NCBI GenBank assembly: GCA_963788935.1
Contig: CAWBIM010000006.1
Coordinates: forward strand, 558,001-622,000
Origin: JAOPZW01 sp963788935
GTDB taxonomy: Bacteria > Actinomycetota > Thermoleophilia > Solirubrobacterales > Solirubrobacteraceae
Length of the DNA stretch: 64,000 nucleotides
Direction of reading: 5' to 3'
Of this stretch, positions 41,000 through 50,490 are shown piece after piece; position 1 is the stretch's first letter, and the number at the start of each line of letters is the position of its first letter. The notes under the pieces were generated by a model, which was not told the DNA's origin, did not search any database, and saw only the letters and a program-made list of their open reading frames with translations. The position numbers and the translations under genes were made by a program.

Positions 41000-41374
41000 G
41001 TGACCATCATCCGTGAGCACGAGGCGCCGCGCTTCGGCGACGAGGGCGTCAGCGTGACCGGCCTGGCGTCCCCGAGCCGGGGCTGCGCGAGCCTCAGCGC
41101 GTGGCGGGTCGTGCTCGACCCGGGCGCGGCGAGCCCGGAGCACACCCTGACGAGCGACGAGGCGTTCGTCGCGCTGCGCGGCACGGCGCGGGTCGAGCTC
41201 GACGGCGAGGCCCACGAGCTCGCCGCGGGTGACTGCCTCGTCGTCGCGCCCGACCGCGCGTTCCGCATCCGCAACGACGGCGCCGAGCCGTTCGAGGCCG
41301 TGTGCGCGATGGCCGCGGGCGGCCGGGCCGTCGTCGCGGGGCAGGGGACGTTCGTCCCGCCCTGGGCCGCGTAG
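41000..41374 (+). CDS. Cupin-domain protein
   Basis: A 124-residue cupin with PEHTLTSDEAFVALRGTARVE as motif 1 and AAGDCLVVAPDRAFRIRN as motif 2; only one of the usual metal His in motif 1 is present, so metal binding may be weak. GTG start follows CGGAGGG. Likely target of the divergent MarR regulator. No catalytic role can be assigned. Confidence 0.8.
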   Translation: MTIIREHEAPRFGDEGVSVTGLASPSRGCASLSAWRVVLDPGAASPEHTLTSDEAFVALRGTARVELDGEAHELAAGDCLVVAPDRAFRIRNDGAEPFEAVCAMAAGGRAVVAGQGTFVPPWAA

Positions 41375-42295
41375 CTACGCAGCGGGCAGCCGGTGGGCGC
41401 GGAGGAAGCTCCACGCCGTCGCGGCCGGGTCGACGCCGGCCTGGCGCAGCTGCGGCAGCAGCTCGATGTGCTTGCCGCGCGTCAGGCGCAGGTGCTCGAC
41501 CTCCGCGCCGGCGCGGCAGCCCGGCCAGCGGAACAGCGTGACGAGCGCGCCGCGGCGCGTGGCCGCCGGCCGGCTCGCGCAGCCGTCGCGCCGCGCCCAC
41601 CCGCCGACGAACGACGCGACGCCGGCGTAGGGCACGATCGGGTCGGAGGTGCCGTGGACCTCGAGCACCGACAGCGGCCGCGACGGCGAGCAGGTCCCGA
41701 TGCCGTTCATCCCCGGCGCGAAGAGCGCCGCGGCGGCGATCCGCCCGGCCATGCGGCACGCGAGCACGGTCGCCATGAACCCGCCGTTCGAGATCCCCGA
41801 CACGTACACGCGCGCCGGGTCGATGCACGCGACCCGCTCGATGCGGTCGAGCGTGGCCGTGAGCTTCGCGAGGTCCCCGTCGATCGACCAGAAGCCGTTC
41901 GCGCTCGCCGTCGGATAGGCGACGACGAAGCCCGACCGCCGCGCCTGCGGCGTGTAGCGGGTGGCCTGCTCCATCTGGCTGCCGGTCCCGCTCGCGAAGT
42001 GCAGCGCGAGGATCAGCGGCGCGCGGTGGCCGCGGGCGCGCGGCGGGACGCGCAGGATCGTGTCGAGCGGCGCGCCGGTCACCTTCGCGGGCGGCGCCGC
42101 GGCCCCGGCGGCGCACGCCGGGCTCGCCTGGGCCGTGGCCGCGCTCGCGCCGGCGGTGGCGGCGCCGCTCGCGCTCGTCGCCGACGCCGGGGTCGCCGCC
42201 TGGGTCTGCGCCGGCGGATCCGACGAGGACCCGCAGGCCGCGAGGACGAGCGCCGCGCACGCGGCGGCGAGGGCGGACAGGCGGAGGCGGCGCAC
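41375..42295 (-). CDS. PHB-depolymerase/LpqC-like esterase lipoprotein
   Basis: A 306-residue exported alpha/beta hydrolase. A lipobox (ALVLAACGSSS) is followed by a 60-residue Ala/Thr/Ser linker. The catalytic domain shows LILALHFASGTGSQMEQ, the nucleophile elbow GISNGGFMA, Asp in VHGTSDPIVPY and His in TRGKHIELLP, as in the poly(3-hydroxybutyrate) depolymerase/feruloyl esterase (LpqC) family. GTG 42295 was chosen since the signal sequence begins there. Substrate is probably a polyester or aryl ester, not proven. Confidence 0.85.
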   Translation of the reverse strand: MRRLRLSALAAACAALVLAACGSSSDPPAQTQAATPASATSASGAATAGASAATAQASPACAAGAAAPPAKVTGAPLDTILRVPPRARGHRAPLILALHFASGTGSQMEQATRYTPQARRSGFVVAYPTASANGFWSIDGDLAKLTATLDRIERVACIDPARVYVSGISNGGFMATVLACRMAGRIAAAALFAPGMNGIGTCSPSRPLSVLEVHGTSDPIVPYAGVASFVGGWARRDGCASRPAATRRGALVTLFRWPGCRAGAEVEHLRLTRGKHIELLPQLRQAGVDPAATAWSFLRAHRLPAA

Positions 42296-42427
42296 GGGCC
42301 TCGAGTGTCGCACCGCGCCCGTCAAGCGGCCGTCACAGCGGCGCTCGCCGCCGCGGCGCGCGCCGTTCGACCGGCGGTCGGCCAGTTCGTCCGGGACTCG
42401 GCGATTCAGAACGCCGTTTTGCCGGAT

Positions 42428-42450
42428 GTTTGGACGAGGCCTTGACAAAC
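42428..42450. promoter_or_regulatory. ROK-gene promoter with inverted repeat
   Basis: GTTTG (42428-42432) and CAAAC (42446-42450) form an inverted repeat with a 13-base spacer. TTGACA (42442-42447), a perfect -35 hexamer, overlaps the right half. This is where an autoregulating ROK repressor would bind. Confidence 0.4.
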
Positions 42451-42477
42451 CTGTTCGGGATCGGAGAGGGTCGCGCC

Positions 42478-43701
42478 GTGGCTGACCTGCGGACCGGCTC
42501 GCTCGAGTCACTGCGCGAACGCAACCGCCTGCGCGTGGTGGACGCCCTCCGCCAGCGCGGGGCGATCAGCCGTTCCGACATCGCGCGCCAGACCGGTCTC
42601 AGCCGCTCGACCGTCTCGAGCCTCGTCGCCGACCTGCAGGCCGAGGGCCTGGTCGTCGAGCGCGAGGTCGCGACGACGCCGCGCGGCCCCGAGGGCGGGC
42701 GGCCGCCGGTGCTCATCGCGCTCGACCAGTCCGCCGGCGCGCTGCTCGGCATCGACTTCGGCCACCGCCACGTGCGCGTGGCCGTCTCCGACCTGTCGTT
42801 CACCGTCCTGGCCGAGAGCCACTCGGAGATCGACGTCGACGCGGCGGGCAACGAGGCCCTCGACCTCGCCGCCGGCCTGGCCGACCAACTGCTCGAGGAG
42901 GCCGGGGTCGACCGCGGCCGCGTCCTCGCCGCGGGCATGGGCCTGCCCGGCCCGATCGACCGTCAGACCGGCCTCGTGCACTCGCGGGCGATCATCCCGT
43001 CGCTCGACGGCATCGACACCGCCGTCGAGATGCGGATGCGGCTCGGGATGCCGGTCCACCTCGACAACGACGCCAACGTCGGCGCCCTCGGGGAGGCGAC
43101 GTTCGGCGCCGGCGAGGGTGTCGAGGTCATGGCGTACCTGCGCCTGTCGGCCGGCATCGGCGCCGGCCTCGTCATCGGCGGGCGGCCGTTCCGCGGCGCG
43201 CGCGGGGTCGCGGGCGAGATCGGCCATGTTCTGGTCGATCCGCAGGGCCCGATCTGCCGGTGCGGCAACCGCGGATGCCTCGAGACGTTCGCGTCCCCGC
43301 CCGCGCTGTGCGAGCTGCTGCGGCGCTCGCACGGCCCCATGACCGTCCCGCGCCTCATGGCCCTCGCGGCCGAGGGCGACGCGGGCGCCCGGCGCGTCAT
43401 CCACGACGCCGGTCGCGTCGTCGGCCGCGCGGTGGCCGACCTGTGCAACTTCATCAACCCGGACCTCGTCATCGTCGGCGGCGATCTCTCTGCCGCCGGC
43501 GACCTGCTGCTGGATCCGATGCGCGAGGCAGTACGGCGCTTCGCGATCCCGGCGGCGGCCGAGGACGTCCGGATCACCGCGGGGGTCCTCGGCGATCGCG
43601 CCGAGGTGCTCGGCTCGCTGGCGCTCGCGGGCCACGAGTCAGACGACCCCCTGACCGTCCCGGTCACACACATGTCCCATCAACGGAGGAGGAGCAGGTG
43701 A
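42478..43701 (+). CDS. ROK-family sugar-responsive repressor (XylR-type)
   Basis: A 407-residue repressor. The N-terminal helix-turn-helix (QRGAISRSDIARQTGLSRSTV) is followed by a ROK sugar-kinase-like domain with LLGIDFGHRHVRVAVSD, LDNDANVGALGEATFGAG and the zinc motif CRCGNRGCLE. It stands at the head of a sugar ABC transport and xylulokinase locus and overlaps the binding-protein start by one base (TGATG), so it probably represses the operon and is relieved by xylose. GTG 42478 is preferred over a TTG at 42430 because the latter lies within the promoter. Confidence 0.88.
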   Translation: MADLRTGSLESLRERNRLRVVDALRQRGAISRSDIARQTGLSRSTVSSLVADLQAEGLVVEREVATTPRGPEGGRPPVLIALDQSAGALLGIDFGHRHVRVAVSDLSFTVLAESHSEIDVDAAGNEALDLAAGLADQLLEEAGVDRGRVLAAGMGLPGPIDRQTGLVHSRAIIPSLDGIDTAVEMRMRLGMPVHLDNDANVGALGEATFGAGEGVEVMAYLRLSAGIGAGLVIGGRPFRGARGVAGEIGHVLVDPQGPICRCGNRGCLETFASPPALCELLRRSHGPMTVPRLMALAAEGDAGARRVIHDAGRVVGRAVADLCNFINPDLVIVGGDLSAAGDLLLDPMREAVRRFAIPAAAEDVRITAGVLGDRAEVLGSLALAGHESDDPLTVPVTHMSHQRRRSR

Positions 43702-44831
43702 TGCGCTCACCTAACTCACGTCGCTGGCTGGCCATCGCCAGCAGCCTGTGCGCGCTCTCGTTCGTCGTCGCCGCCTGTGGCAGCGATGACAACGGCAGCA
43801 GCGGAGGCGGCGGCAGCAGCAGCAGTTCCAGCAGCAGCGGATCGGCCGACAAGGTCGCCGTGCTGCTGCCCGACACGAAGTCGTCCGTCCGCTGGGAGAC
43901 GGCCGACCGGCCGCTCCTGACGGACGCGTTCAAGGCCGCCGGCGTGCCGGTCACGATCCAGAACGCCCAGGGCGACAAGTCCACCCAGCAGCAGCAGGCC
44001 GAGCAGGCCATCACCAATGGCGCCAAGGTCATCCTGCTGGTCAACCTCGACTCGGGCTCCGGCGCGGCCATCGAGGCGAACGCCAAGTCCCAGGGCGTGA
44101 AGGTCATCGACTACGACCGTCTGACCCTCAAGGGCCAGGCCGACTACTACGTGTCGTTCGACAACGTGGCCGTCGGCAAGCTCCAGGGCCAGGGCCTCGT
44201 CGACTGCCTGAACAAGGCGGGCGTCTCGAACCCGAAGATCGCCGAGCTGAACGGCTCGCCGACCGACAACAACGCGACGCTGTTCGCCCAGGGCTACAAC
44301 TCGGTCCTCGACCCGCTCTACAAGTCGGGCAAGGCCACGAAGGTCGCCGATCAGTCCGTGCCCGACTGGGACAACCAGAAGGCGCTGACGATCTTCGAGC
44401 AGATGCTCCAGAAGTCGAGCAACAAGATCGACGGCGTGCTCGCCGCCAACGACGGCCTCGGCAACGCGGCCATCTCGGCGATCAAGGCGCGCAAGCTCAA
44501 GCAGCTGCCGGTGACCGGCCAGGACGCGACCGCCGAGGGGATCCAGAACATCCTCGCCGGCGATCAGTGCATGACCGTCTACAAGGCGATCAAGCAGGAG
44601 GCCGACGCCGCTTCGAAGCTCGCCATCGCGCTGGCCAAGAAGCAGCAGCCGCCGGCCGGCCTCGTCAACGGCAAGTCCGATGACACGGCGCGCCAGGTGC
44701 CGTCCGTCCTGCTCAAGCCGCAGGCGATCACGAAGGACAACGTCAAGGTCGTGTTCGACGACGGCTTCCTGAAGAAGTCGGACGTCTGCACGGGCTCGTT
44801 TGCCTCGGCCTGCACGGAAGCAGGCGTCTAG
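43701..44831 (+). CDS. xylF: Sugar ABC transporter substrate-binding lipoprotein (XylF-like)
   Basis: A 376-residue periplasmic-binding-protein-fold lipoprotein. A lipobox (SFVVAACGSD) anchors it, followed by a Ser/Gly spacer. The peripla_BP_4 domain has KVAVLLPDTKSSVRWETADR, VILLVNLDSGSGAAIEANAK, GVKVIDYDRLTL and GVLAANDGLGNAAISAIK, as in XylF. It delivers a pentose, most likely D-xylose given the xylulokinase downstream. AGGAGGAGC is its ribosome-binding site. Confidence 0.88.
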   Translation: MRSPNSRRWLAIASSLCALSFVVAACGSDDNGSSGGGGSSSSSSSSGSADKVAVLLPDTKSSVRWETADRPLLTDAFKAAGVPVTIQNAQGDKSTQQQQAEQAITNGAKVILLVNLDSGSGAAIEANAKSQGVKVIDYDRLTLKGQADYYVSFDNVAVGKLQGQGLVDCLNKAGVSNPKIAELNGSPTDNNATLFAQGYNSVLDPLYKSGKATKVADQSVPDWDNQKALTIFEQMLQKSSNKIDGVLAANDGLGNAAISAIKARKLKQLPVTGQDATAEGIQNILAGDQCMTVYKAIKQEADAASKLAIALAKKQQPPAGLVNGKSDDTARQVPSVLLKPQAITKDNVKVVFDDGFLKKSDVCTGSFASACTEAGV

Positions 44832-44847
44832 CAGTCCCGTGACCCGA

Positions 44848-44873
44848 GGTGGCGCCGCCCGGGCGGCGCCACC
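44848..44873. repeat. Perfect 26-base palindrome between binding-protein and ATPase genes
   Basis: The 13-base arms pair perfectly (GGTGGCGCCGCCC and its complement), giving a stable stem-loop 16 bases after the binding-protein stop and 39 bases before the ATPase start. Hairpins at this place in sugar ABC operons keep binding-protein mRNA abundant relative to the downstream genes. Confidence 0.6.
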
Positions 44874-44912
44874 ACCGGTCGCCATCGGTCTGGAGAGCGG
44901 AAGAGAGAGAAC

Positions 44913-45695
44913 GTGAGCAACAAGGACCCGATCCTGGAGCTGCGCGGGGTGTCGAAGAGCTTCGGCGCCGTGCAGGCTCTCTACCAGGTCGACTTCCACG
45001 TCGCGCCCGGCCAGGTCATGGCCCTCGTCGGCGACAACGGCGCGGGCAAGTCGACCCTCATCAAGTCCATCGCCGGCATCCACACGATCGACGAGGGCGA
45101 GGTCGTGTTCGAGGGGCAGCCGGTGAGCATCCACGGCCCGAAGGACGCGGCGAACCTCGGCATCGAGGTCGTCTACCAGGACCTCGCGCTGTGCGACAAC
45201 CTCGACGTCGTCCAGAACATGTTCCTGGGGCGCGAGGAGCTGACGTCGCTGCGCCGGCTGGACGAGACGACGATGGAGAAACGCGCGACGGACACGCTGG
45301 CGTCGCTGTCCGTGACGACGATCCGCTCGGTCCGCCAGACCGTCGCGAGCCTCTCGGGCGGGCAGCGCCAGTCCGTGGCGGTCGCCAAGGCCGTCATGTG
45401 GAACTCGAAGGTCGTGATCCTCGACGAGCCGACGGCGGCGCTGGGCGTCGCGCAGACGCGCCAGGTCCTCGACCTCGTCAAGCGTCTCGGCGAGCAGGGC
45501 CTCGCGGTCGTGCTGATCTCCCACAACCTGCACGACATCTTCGAGGTCGCGGACACCATCACGGTCCTGCGCCTCGGCCAGAACGTCGCCGAGTACAAGC
45601 GCACCGAGGTGACCCAGACGCAGGTCGTCGAGGCGATCACCGCCGGCGCCCTGTCGAAGGTGCCCGGAGCCGTCCAGACGGAGGTGACCGTATGA
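44913..45695 (+). CDS. xylG: Sugar ABC transporter ATP-binding protein (single-domain XylG-like)
   Basis: A 260-residue ATPase: Walker A GDNGAGKST, Q-loop VVYQDLALCDNLDV, signature LSGGQRQ, Walker B VVILDEPTAAL and the switch His in ISHNLHD. Unlike E. coli XylG it carries one ABC domain only, as in many actinobacterial sugar importers, so it should work as a homodimer. GTG start after GGAGAGCGGAAGAGAG. ATGA overlap with the permease gene. Confidence 0.9.
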   Translation: MSNKDPILELRGVSKSFGAVQALYQVDFHVAPGQVMALVGDNGAGKSTLIKSIAGIHTIDEGEVVFEGQPVSIHGPKDAANLGIEVVYQDLALCDNLDVVQNMFLGREELTSLRRLDETTMEKRATDTLASLSVTTIRSVRQTVASLSGGQRQSVAVAKAVMWNSKVVILDEPTAALGVAQTRQVLDLVKRLGEQGLAVVLISHNLHDIFEVADTITVLRLGQNVAEYKRTEVTQTQVVEAITAGALSKVPGAVQTEVTV

Positions 45696-46948
45696 GCACC
45701 ACCACACCCCCCGTCGACACGTCGGACGCCGCGCCCGCCGGGATCCCCGACGCGGCCAACGAGTCCCTCGCCGACTACGGCCGGCGCTGGTGGGCCGGCG
45801 TCCGCACCGGCGACCTCGGCTCGCTGCCGATCGTCGTCGGCCTGATCCTGATCGCGATCATCTTCCAGTCGCAGAACAGCCAGTTCCTGACGGCGGGCAA
45901 CTTCGTCAACCTCATCGTCCAGATGGCCGCGATCACCATCATCGGGATGGGGATCGTGTTCGTCCTGCTGCTCGGCGAGATCGACCTCTCGGTCGGCTAC
46001 GTCTCGGGCGTCGCCGGCGTCACGACGGCGCTGCTGATGAACCCCGACGGCCACAACGTGTTCGGCGCCGGCCCGGCGATCTTCGTCGCGCTCGCCGTCG
46101 GCCTGGCCATCGGCGTCGGGCAGGGGTTGATCATCACGAAGATCGGCGTCCCGTCGTTCGTCGTGACGCTCGCGGGCCTGCTCGCCTGGAACGGGGTCGT
46201 GCTGCTGCTGATCGGCGACAAGGGCACGGTCATCATCCAGAACAGCGTGGTCGTCGGCTTCGCGAACGACTTCCTCCCGGCGGCGACCGCCTGGATCGTG
46301 CTCGCCGCGGGCATCGCGCTCTACGCGGGGATCCTGATGAGCGGCGACCGGACCCGGAAGAAGGCCGGCCTGCCCACCGAGCCGGCCGCGCTCTACGCGC
46401 TGCGCGTCGGCGGCCTCGCCGCCGCGGGCATCGTCGTCGTCGCGTTCGCCAACGCGGACCGCGGCATCCCGTACGTGTTCCTCGTGATCACCGGGCTCTA
46501 CATCCTGTGGACGTTCGTGCTCAACCGGACCCGGTTCGGGCGCCATATCTACGCCGTCGGCGGCAGCGCCGAGGCGGCGCGGCGCGCGGGCATCAACGTC
46601 GACAACGTGAAGATCGCCTGCTTCGGGATCTGCTCGATGATGGCGGCGCTCGGTGGCATCGTGCTCGCCTCGCGCCTGCGCTCGATCGACACGAACTCGG
46701 GTGGCGGCACGATCCTCCTGTACTCGATCGCGGCGGCCGTCATCGGCGGCACGTCGCTGTTCGGCGGCCGCGGCCACATCAAGTCGGCGGTCCTCGGCGC
46801 GCTGGTCATCGCCTCGATCGACAACGGGCTCGGGCTCCTCGGCCTCAGCTCGGGTACGAAGTTCGTCATCACCGGCCTGGTTCTCCTGGCCGCGGTGGCG
46901 GTCGACTCGTTCTCGCGGCGCGGTCGCGCCCAGGCGGGTCGAGCGTGA
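45692..46948 (+). CDS. xylH: Sugar ABC transporter permease (XylH-like)
   Basis: A 418-residue BPD_transp_2 family permease with about ten to eleven membrane helices (for example LPIVVGLILIAIIF, MAAITIIGMGIVFVLLLGEI, FVVTLAGLLAWNGVVLLLI). The signature ARRAGINVDNVKIACFGICS is the ATPase-contact loop of ribose/xylose importers. It forms the channel of the three-part importer with the preceding genes. Confidence 0.9.
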   Translation: MSTTTPPVDTSDAAPAGIPDAANESLADYGRRWWAGVRTGDLGSLPIVVGLILIAIIFQSQNSQFLTAGNFVNLIVQMAAITIIGMGIVFVLLLGEIDLSVGYVSGVAGVTTALLMNPDGHNVFGAGPAIFVALAVGLAIGVGQGLIITKIGVPSFVVTLAGLLAWNGVVLLLIGDKGTVIIQNSVVVGFANDFLPAATAWIVLAAGIALYAGILMSGDRTRKKAGLPTEPAALYALRVGGLAAAGIVVVAFANADRGIPYVFLVITGLYILWTFVLNRTRFGRHIYAVGGSAEAARRAGINVDNVKIACFGICSMMAALGGIVLASRLRSIDTNSGGGTILLYSIAAAVIGGTSLFGGRGHIKSAVLGALVIASIDNGLGLLGLSSGTKFVITGLVLLAAVAVDSFSRRGRAQAGRA

Positions 46949-47024
46949 CGGCCGGGGCCCCGCGCGCAATCCGCTCTCCGCGCGGGGCCCCAGCGCCGCC
47001 CCCGATCCCGACGGGGAGGGCCGC

Positions 47025-47999
47025 ATGAGCCTGCGCTGGGGGCTGCTGTCCACGGCCAACATCAACCGGGCGCTGCTCGACAGCGGCCACGGCGGCATCG
47101 TCGCGGTGGCCTCGCGCTCGGCGGACCGCGCGGAGGCCTACGCGCGGGAGAACGGGATCGAGCGCGCGCACGGCTCCTACGAGGACCTGCTCGCGGACCC
47201 CGAGGTCGACGCGATCTACAACCCGCTGCCGAACTCGATGCACGTCGAGTGGTCGATCCGGGCGCTCGAGGCGGGCAAGCACGTGCTGTGCGAGAAGCCG
47301 CTGTCGCGGCGGCCCGCCGACGTCGACCGCGTCTTCGACGTGGCCGAGCGCGAGGGCCGCATCGTGGCCGAGGCGTTCATGTACCGCCACAACCCACAGA
47401 TCGCGCGCGCCCGCGAGATCGTCGCGTCGGGCGCCATCGGGCCGCTGCGCGTGCTGCGGGCGTGCTTCTCCTACGCCCACCCGGACCCGTCCGACATCCG
47501 CCTGTCCGCCGACCTCGACGGCGGTGGTCTCATGGACGTCGGGTGCTACTGCGTGAACGGGACGCGCGCCCTCGCCGGCGCCGAGCCCGAGCGCGTCTAC
47601 GCCGAGCAGGTGATCGGCGGCGAGGGCGTCGACGTCCGCCTCGTCGGCACGCTGCGCTTCCCCGGCGGCGTGCTCGCCGCCATCGACTGCGGGGTGTCCT
47701 ACGCCGCCCACGACGAGCTCGAGGCGATCGGCGAGGACGGCTCGGTCTTCCTCGACGACCCCTGGCACGGCCGCGACACGGTCGTCGAGGTACGCCGGCC
47801 GGGCGAGCCGACCGAGCGCATCGAGGTGCCGTGGGCGAGCTCCTACGCCCTCGAGATGGAGGACCTCGAGGCCGCCGCGCGCGGCGAGCGCGAGCCGCTC
47901 CTCGGCCGCGCGGACGCGCTCGCGCAGGCCCGCACGATCGCGGCGCTCTACCGGTCCGCCGACGAGGGCCGCCCGGTCGATCCGGCCTCCGAGACCTGA
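47025..47999 (+). CDS. Gfo/Idh/MocA-family oxidoreductase
   Basis: A 324-residue NAD(P)-dependent sugar oxidoreductase. The Rossmann start WGLLSTANINRALL, the conserved EKP in HVLCEKPLSRRP and the substrate-site MYRHNPQ and DVGCYCVNGTRAL segments are present, the last close to NADP-xylose dehydrogenases and dihydrodiol dehydrogenases. Within this operon an alternative oxidative step on xylose (or another pentose) is plausible; the sequence does not prove it. GGGGAGGGCCGC lies before the ATG. Confidence 0.84.
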   Translation: MSLRWGLLSTANINRALLDSGHGGIVAVASRSADRAEAYARENGIERAHGSYEDLLADPEVDAIYNPLPNSMHVEWSIRALEAGKHVLCEKPLSRRPADVDRVFDVAEREGRIVAEAFMYRHNPQIARAREIVASGAIGPLRVLRACFSYAHPDPSDIRLSADLDGGGLMDVGCYCVNGTRALAGAEPERVYAEQVIGGEGVDVRLVGTLRFPGGVLAAIDCGVSYAAHDELEAIGEDGSVFLDDPWHGRDTVVEVRRPGEPTERIEVPWASSYALEMEDLEAAARGEREPLLGRADALAQARTIAALYRSADEGRPVDPASET

Positions 48000-48031
48000 C
48001 CCACGATCACGATCCGAAAGGTGGACGCCCC

Positions 48032-49057
48032 ATGGCCAACGACCTGAAGACCAGCCTCGGCATCTGGGCGATGGGCGGGATGGTCACCCGCTTCGTGCCC
48101 GTCGGCTACCAGCCCGAGCACGGCAACGAGTCGACCGCCGACAAGGTGCACCGCGCGGTGGAGGGGCTCGGGGACCTCATCGACGACTACGAGTTCCACT
48201 ACCCCCAGGAGCTGTCGGCGGACAACCTCGACGAGGTCCGCTCGGCGCTCGACGGCCACGGCATCTACTGCGTCGCGACCGGCCTGCACCTCGACCCGAT
48301 CTTCGGGCGCGGCGGCCTCGTCTCGCCCGACCGCGCGGTGCGCGCGGAGGCGCAGAAGCGCACGGTCGAGGCCGCCGACTTCGCCGGCTCGATCGGCGCG
48401 CACTTCATCATCTGGCCCGGGATCGAGGGCTACAACTACCCCTTCCAGACGCCGTACGGCGAGTCGTGGGCCTGGCTCATCGAGGGCATCGGCATGGCCG
48501 CGGAGGCGATCGAGAAGCACGGGCGCAAGCTCTTCCTCGAGCACAAGAACTCCGAGCCCGCGATGAAGATCCTCATGCGCAACATCGGGATGACGCTGCA
48601 CGTCATCCACAAGCTGCGCGCCGAGGGCGTGACCAACGTCCAGGTCAACATGGACTGGCAGCACCTGCTCATGAACGGCGAGAACCTCGCCGAGTACGCC
48701 GCGATGCTCGCGGCCGAGGGGCTGCTCGGCCACCAGCACGCGAACTCGGGCTGGGGCACGTTCGACGACGACAACATGGTCGGCGCGACGGCGTTCATGG
48801 AGACCGTCGAGCTCGCGCTCGAGCTGCGCCGGGCGAAGTACGGCTCGAACGGCGAGCGCCTCGGCCTCGACCTCTTCCCCTACACCGAGGACCAGGTCGC
48901 GGCGGTGCGGCGGTCGGTCGAGCAGTGGCGCTTCATCGACTCGGTCGCGGAGCGCATCGACGACGCCGCCCTGCGGGAGGCCCAGCAGCGCAAGGACGCG
49001 GTCGCCGCGTACGAGCTCGTCTACGCCGCGCTGGGGGCGCCCGCACCGGTCTCATGA
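48032..49057 (+). CDS. Xylose-isomerase-family TIM barrel protein
   Basis: A 341-residue AP-endonuclease-2/xylose-isomerase-like barrel. Metal and catalytic candidates are in YEFHYPQE, FLEHKNSEPAMKI, NMDWQHLLMNGEN and LGHQHANSG. It is shorter than classical XylA (about 390) and lacks its WGGREGYE motif (here WPGIEGYNYPF). Because it sits before xylulokinase with an ATGA overlap, it is the best candidate for the pentose isomerase of this locus, though another ketose/aldose pair is possible. Confidence 0.78.
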   Translation: MANDLKTSLGIWAMGGMVTRFVPVGYQPEHGNESTADKVHRAVEGLGDLIDDYEFHYPQELSADNLDEVRSALDGHGIYCVATGLHLDPIFGRGGLVSPDRAVRAEAQKRTVEAADFAGSIGAHFIIWPGIEGYNYPFQTPYGESWAWLIEGIGMAAEAIEKHGRKLFLEHKNSEPAMKILMRNIGMTLHVIHKLRAEGVTNVQVNMDWQHLLMNGENLAEYAAMLAAEGLLGHQHANSGWGTFDDDNMVGATAFMETVELALELRRAKYGSNGERLGLDLFPYTEDQVAAVRRSVEQWRFIDSVAERIDDAALREAQQRKDAVAAYELVYAALGAPAPVS

Positions 49058-50490
49058 AGCGCATCATCGGCCTCGACGTCGGCACGACCTCGGTCAAGGG
49101 CATCGCGATCGACGACACCGGCGCGGTCGTGCACGTCGCCGAGCGCGGCTACCCGCTCTCGACCCCGAAGCCCGGCTGGAGCGAGCAGGACCCGGCGGAC
49201 TGGTGGAAGGCGGCGGCCGAGGTGCTCGACGAGTGCGAGGCCGACCGCGCGCTCGGCATCGGGCTGTCGGGCCAGATGCACGGCCTCGTCGCGCTCGACG
49301 ACAAGGACCGCCCGCTGCGCCCGGCGATCCTCTGGAACGACGGCCGGACGCAGAAGCAGTGCGACGAGATCGAGGAGCGCGTCGGGCGCGAGCGCCTGAT
49401 CGAGCTGACCGGCAACCGCGCGCTGGCCGGCTTCACCGCGCCGAAGATCCTGTGGCTGCGCGAGAACGAGCCCGAGGTGTACGGGTCGATCGCCTCGATC
49501 CTGCTGCCGAAGGACTACGTGCGCCTGCGGCTGTGCGAGGAGCACGCGATCGACGTCGCCGACGCGTCGGGCACGCTGCTGTTCGACGTCGGGCGGCGCC
49601 GCTGGAGCGACGACGTGGTCGAGGCGCTCGAGATCGACCCCGCGTGGCTGCCGCGGGTCGCCGAGTCGCCCGAGGTGGCCGGCGAGACGCACGGCGGCGT
49701 CCCCGTGGCCGCCGGCGCGGGCGACCAGGCCGCGGGCGCGCTGGGCGTCGGCGTCGTGGCCGAGGGCGGCCCGGCGTCGGTCGTGCTCGGGACGTCGGGC
49801 GTCGTGTTCGCCGCGCTCGACCACTACGCGGCCGATCCCGAGGGCCGCGTGCACGCCTTCTGCCACGCGGTCCCGGATGCGTGGCACGTGATGGGCGTGA
49901 TGCTGTCGGCGGCCGGGTCGCTGCGCTGGCTGCGCGACGCCATCGGCGGCGATGTCGAGTACGACGCGCTGCTCGCCGGCGCCGAGCGCTGGGAGCCCGG
50001 GGTGGAGGGCCTGCTCTTCGCCCCGTACCTCGCCGGCGAGCGCACCCCGCACCCGGACCCCGACGTCCGCGCCGCGTTCCTCGGCCTCGGCCTGCGCCAC
50101 GACCGCGGCGCGCTCACACGCGCGGTCCTCGAGGGCGTCGCCTTCGGCCTGCGCGACGCCCTCGACCTCGTGGTCGAGATGGGCGGGGCGCCCAAGAGCG
50201 GGCGCGTCTCGGGCGGCGGCGGGCGCGGCACGCTGTGGCTCGAGATCGTCGCCTCGGTGCTCGGGATGCCGCTCGAGCTCACGCGCGCCGACGAGGGCGC
50301 GGCGTACGGTGCGGCGCTGCTCGGCGGCGTGGCCGCGGGCGTGTGGAGCGACCCGCGCGAGGCGGTGTCGGCCTGCGTGCAGGTCACGCGCACGATCGAG
50401 CCGCGGCCGGAGTGGGTCGAGCGCTACGCGGAGATCCAGCCCGCGTTCCGGCGGGTGTACCCGGCGCTGCGGGCGGTGCGGGGGGACTGA
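49054..50490 (+). CDS. xylB: Xylulokinase (FGGY family)
   Basis: A 478-residue FGGY carbohydrate kinase that phosphorylates D-xylulose with ATP for entry into the pentose phosphate pathway. Seen: N-terminal phosphate loop GLDVGTTSVKGIAI, substrate motif GLSGQMHGLVALD, WNDGRTQKQC, and the C-terminal ATP domain GGAGDQAAGALGVG-like (AAGAGDQAAGALGVG) with SGGGGRGTLWLEIVASVLG. The GQMHG motif is specific for xylulokinases among FGGY kinases. Last gene of the first part of the locus. Confidence 0.92.
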   Translation: MKRIIGLDVGTTSVKGIAIDDTGAVVHVAERGYPLSTPKPGWSEQDPADWWKAAAEVLDECEADRALGIGLSGQMHGLVALDDKDRPLRPAILWNDGRTQKQCDEIEERVGRERLIELTGNRALAGFTAPKILWLRENEPEVYGSIASILLPKDYVRLRLCEEHAIDVADASGTLLFDVGRRRWSDDVVEALEIDPAWLPRVAESPEVAGETHGGVPVAAGAGDQAAGALGVGVVAEGGPASVVLGTSGVVFAALDHYAADPEGRVHAFCHAVPDAWHVMGVMLSAAGSLRWLRDAIGGDVEYDALLAGAERWEPGVEGLLFAPYLAGERTPHPDPDVRAAFLGLGLRHDRGALTRAVLEGVAFGLRDALDLVVEMGGAPKSGRVSGGGGRGTLWLEIVASVLGMPLELTRADEGAAYGAALLGGVAAGVWSDPREAVSACVQVTRTIEPRPEWVERYAEIQPAFRRVYPALRAVRGD

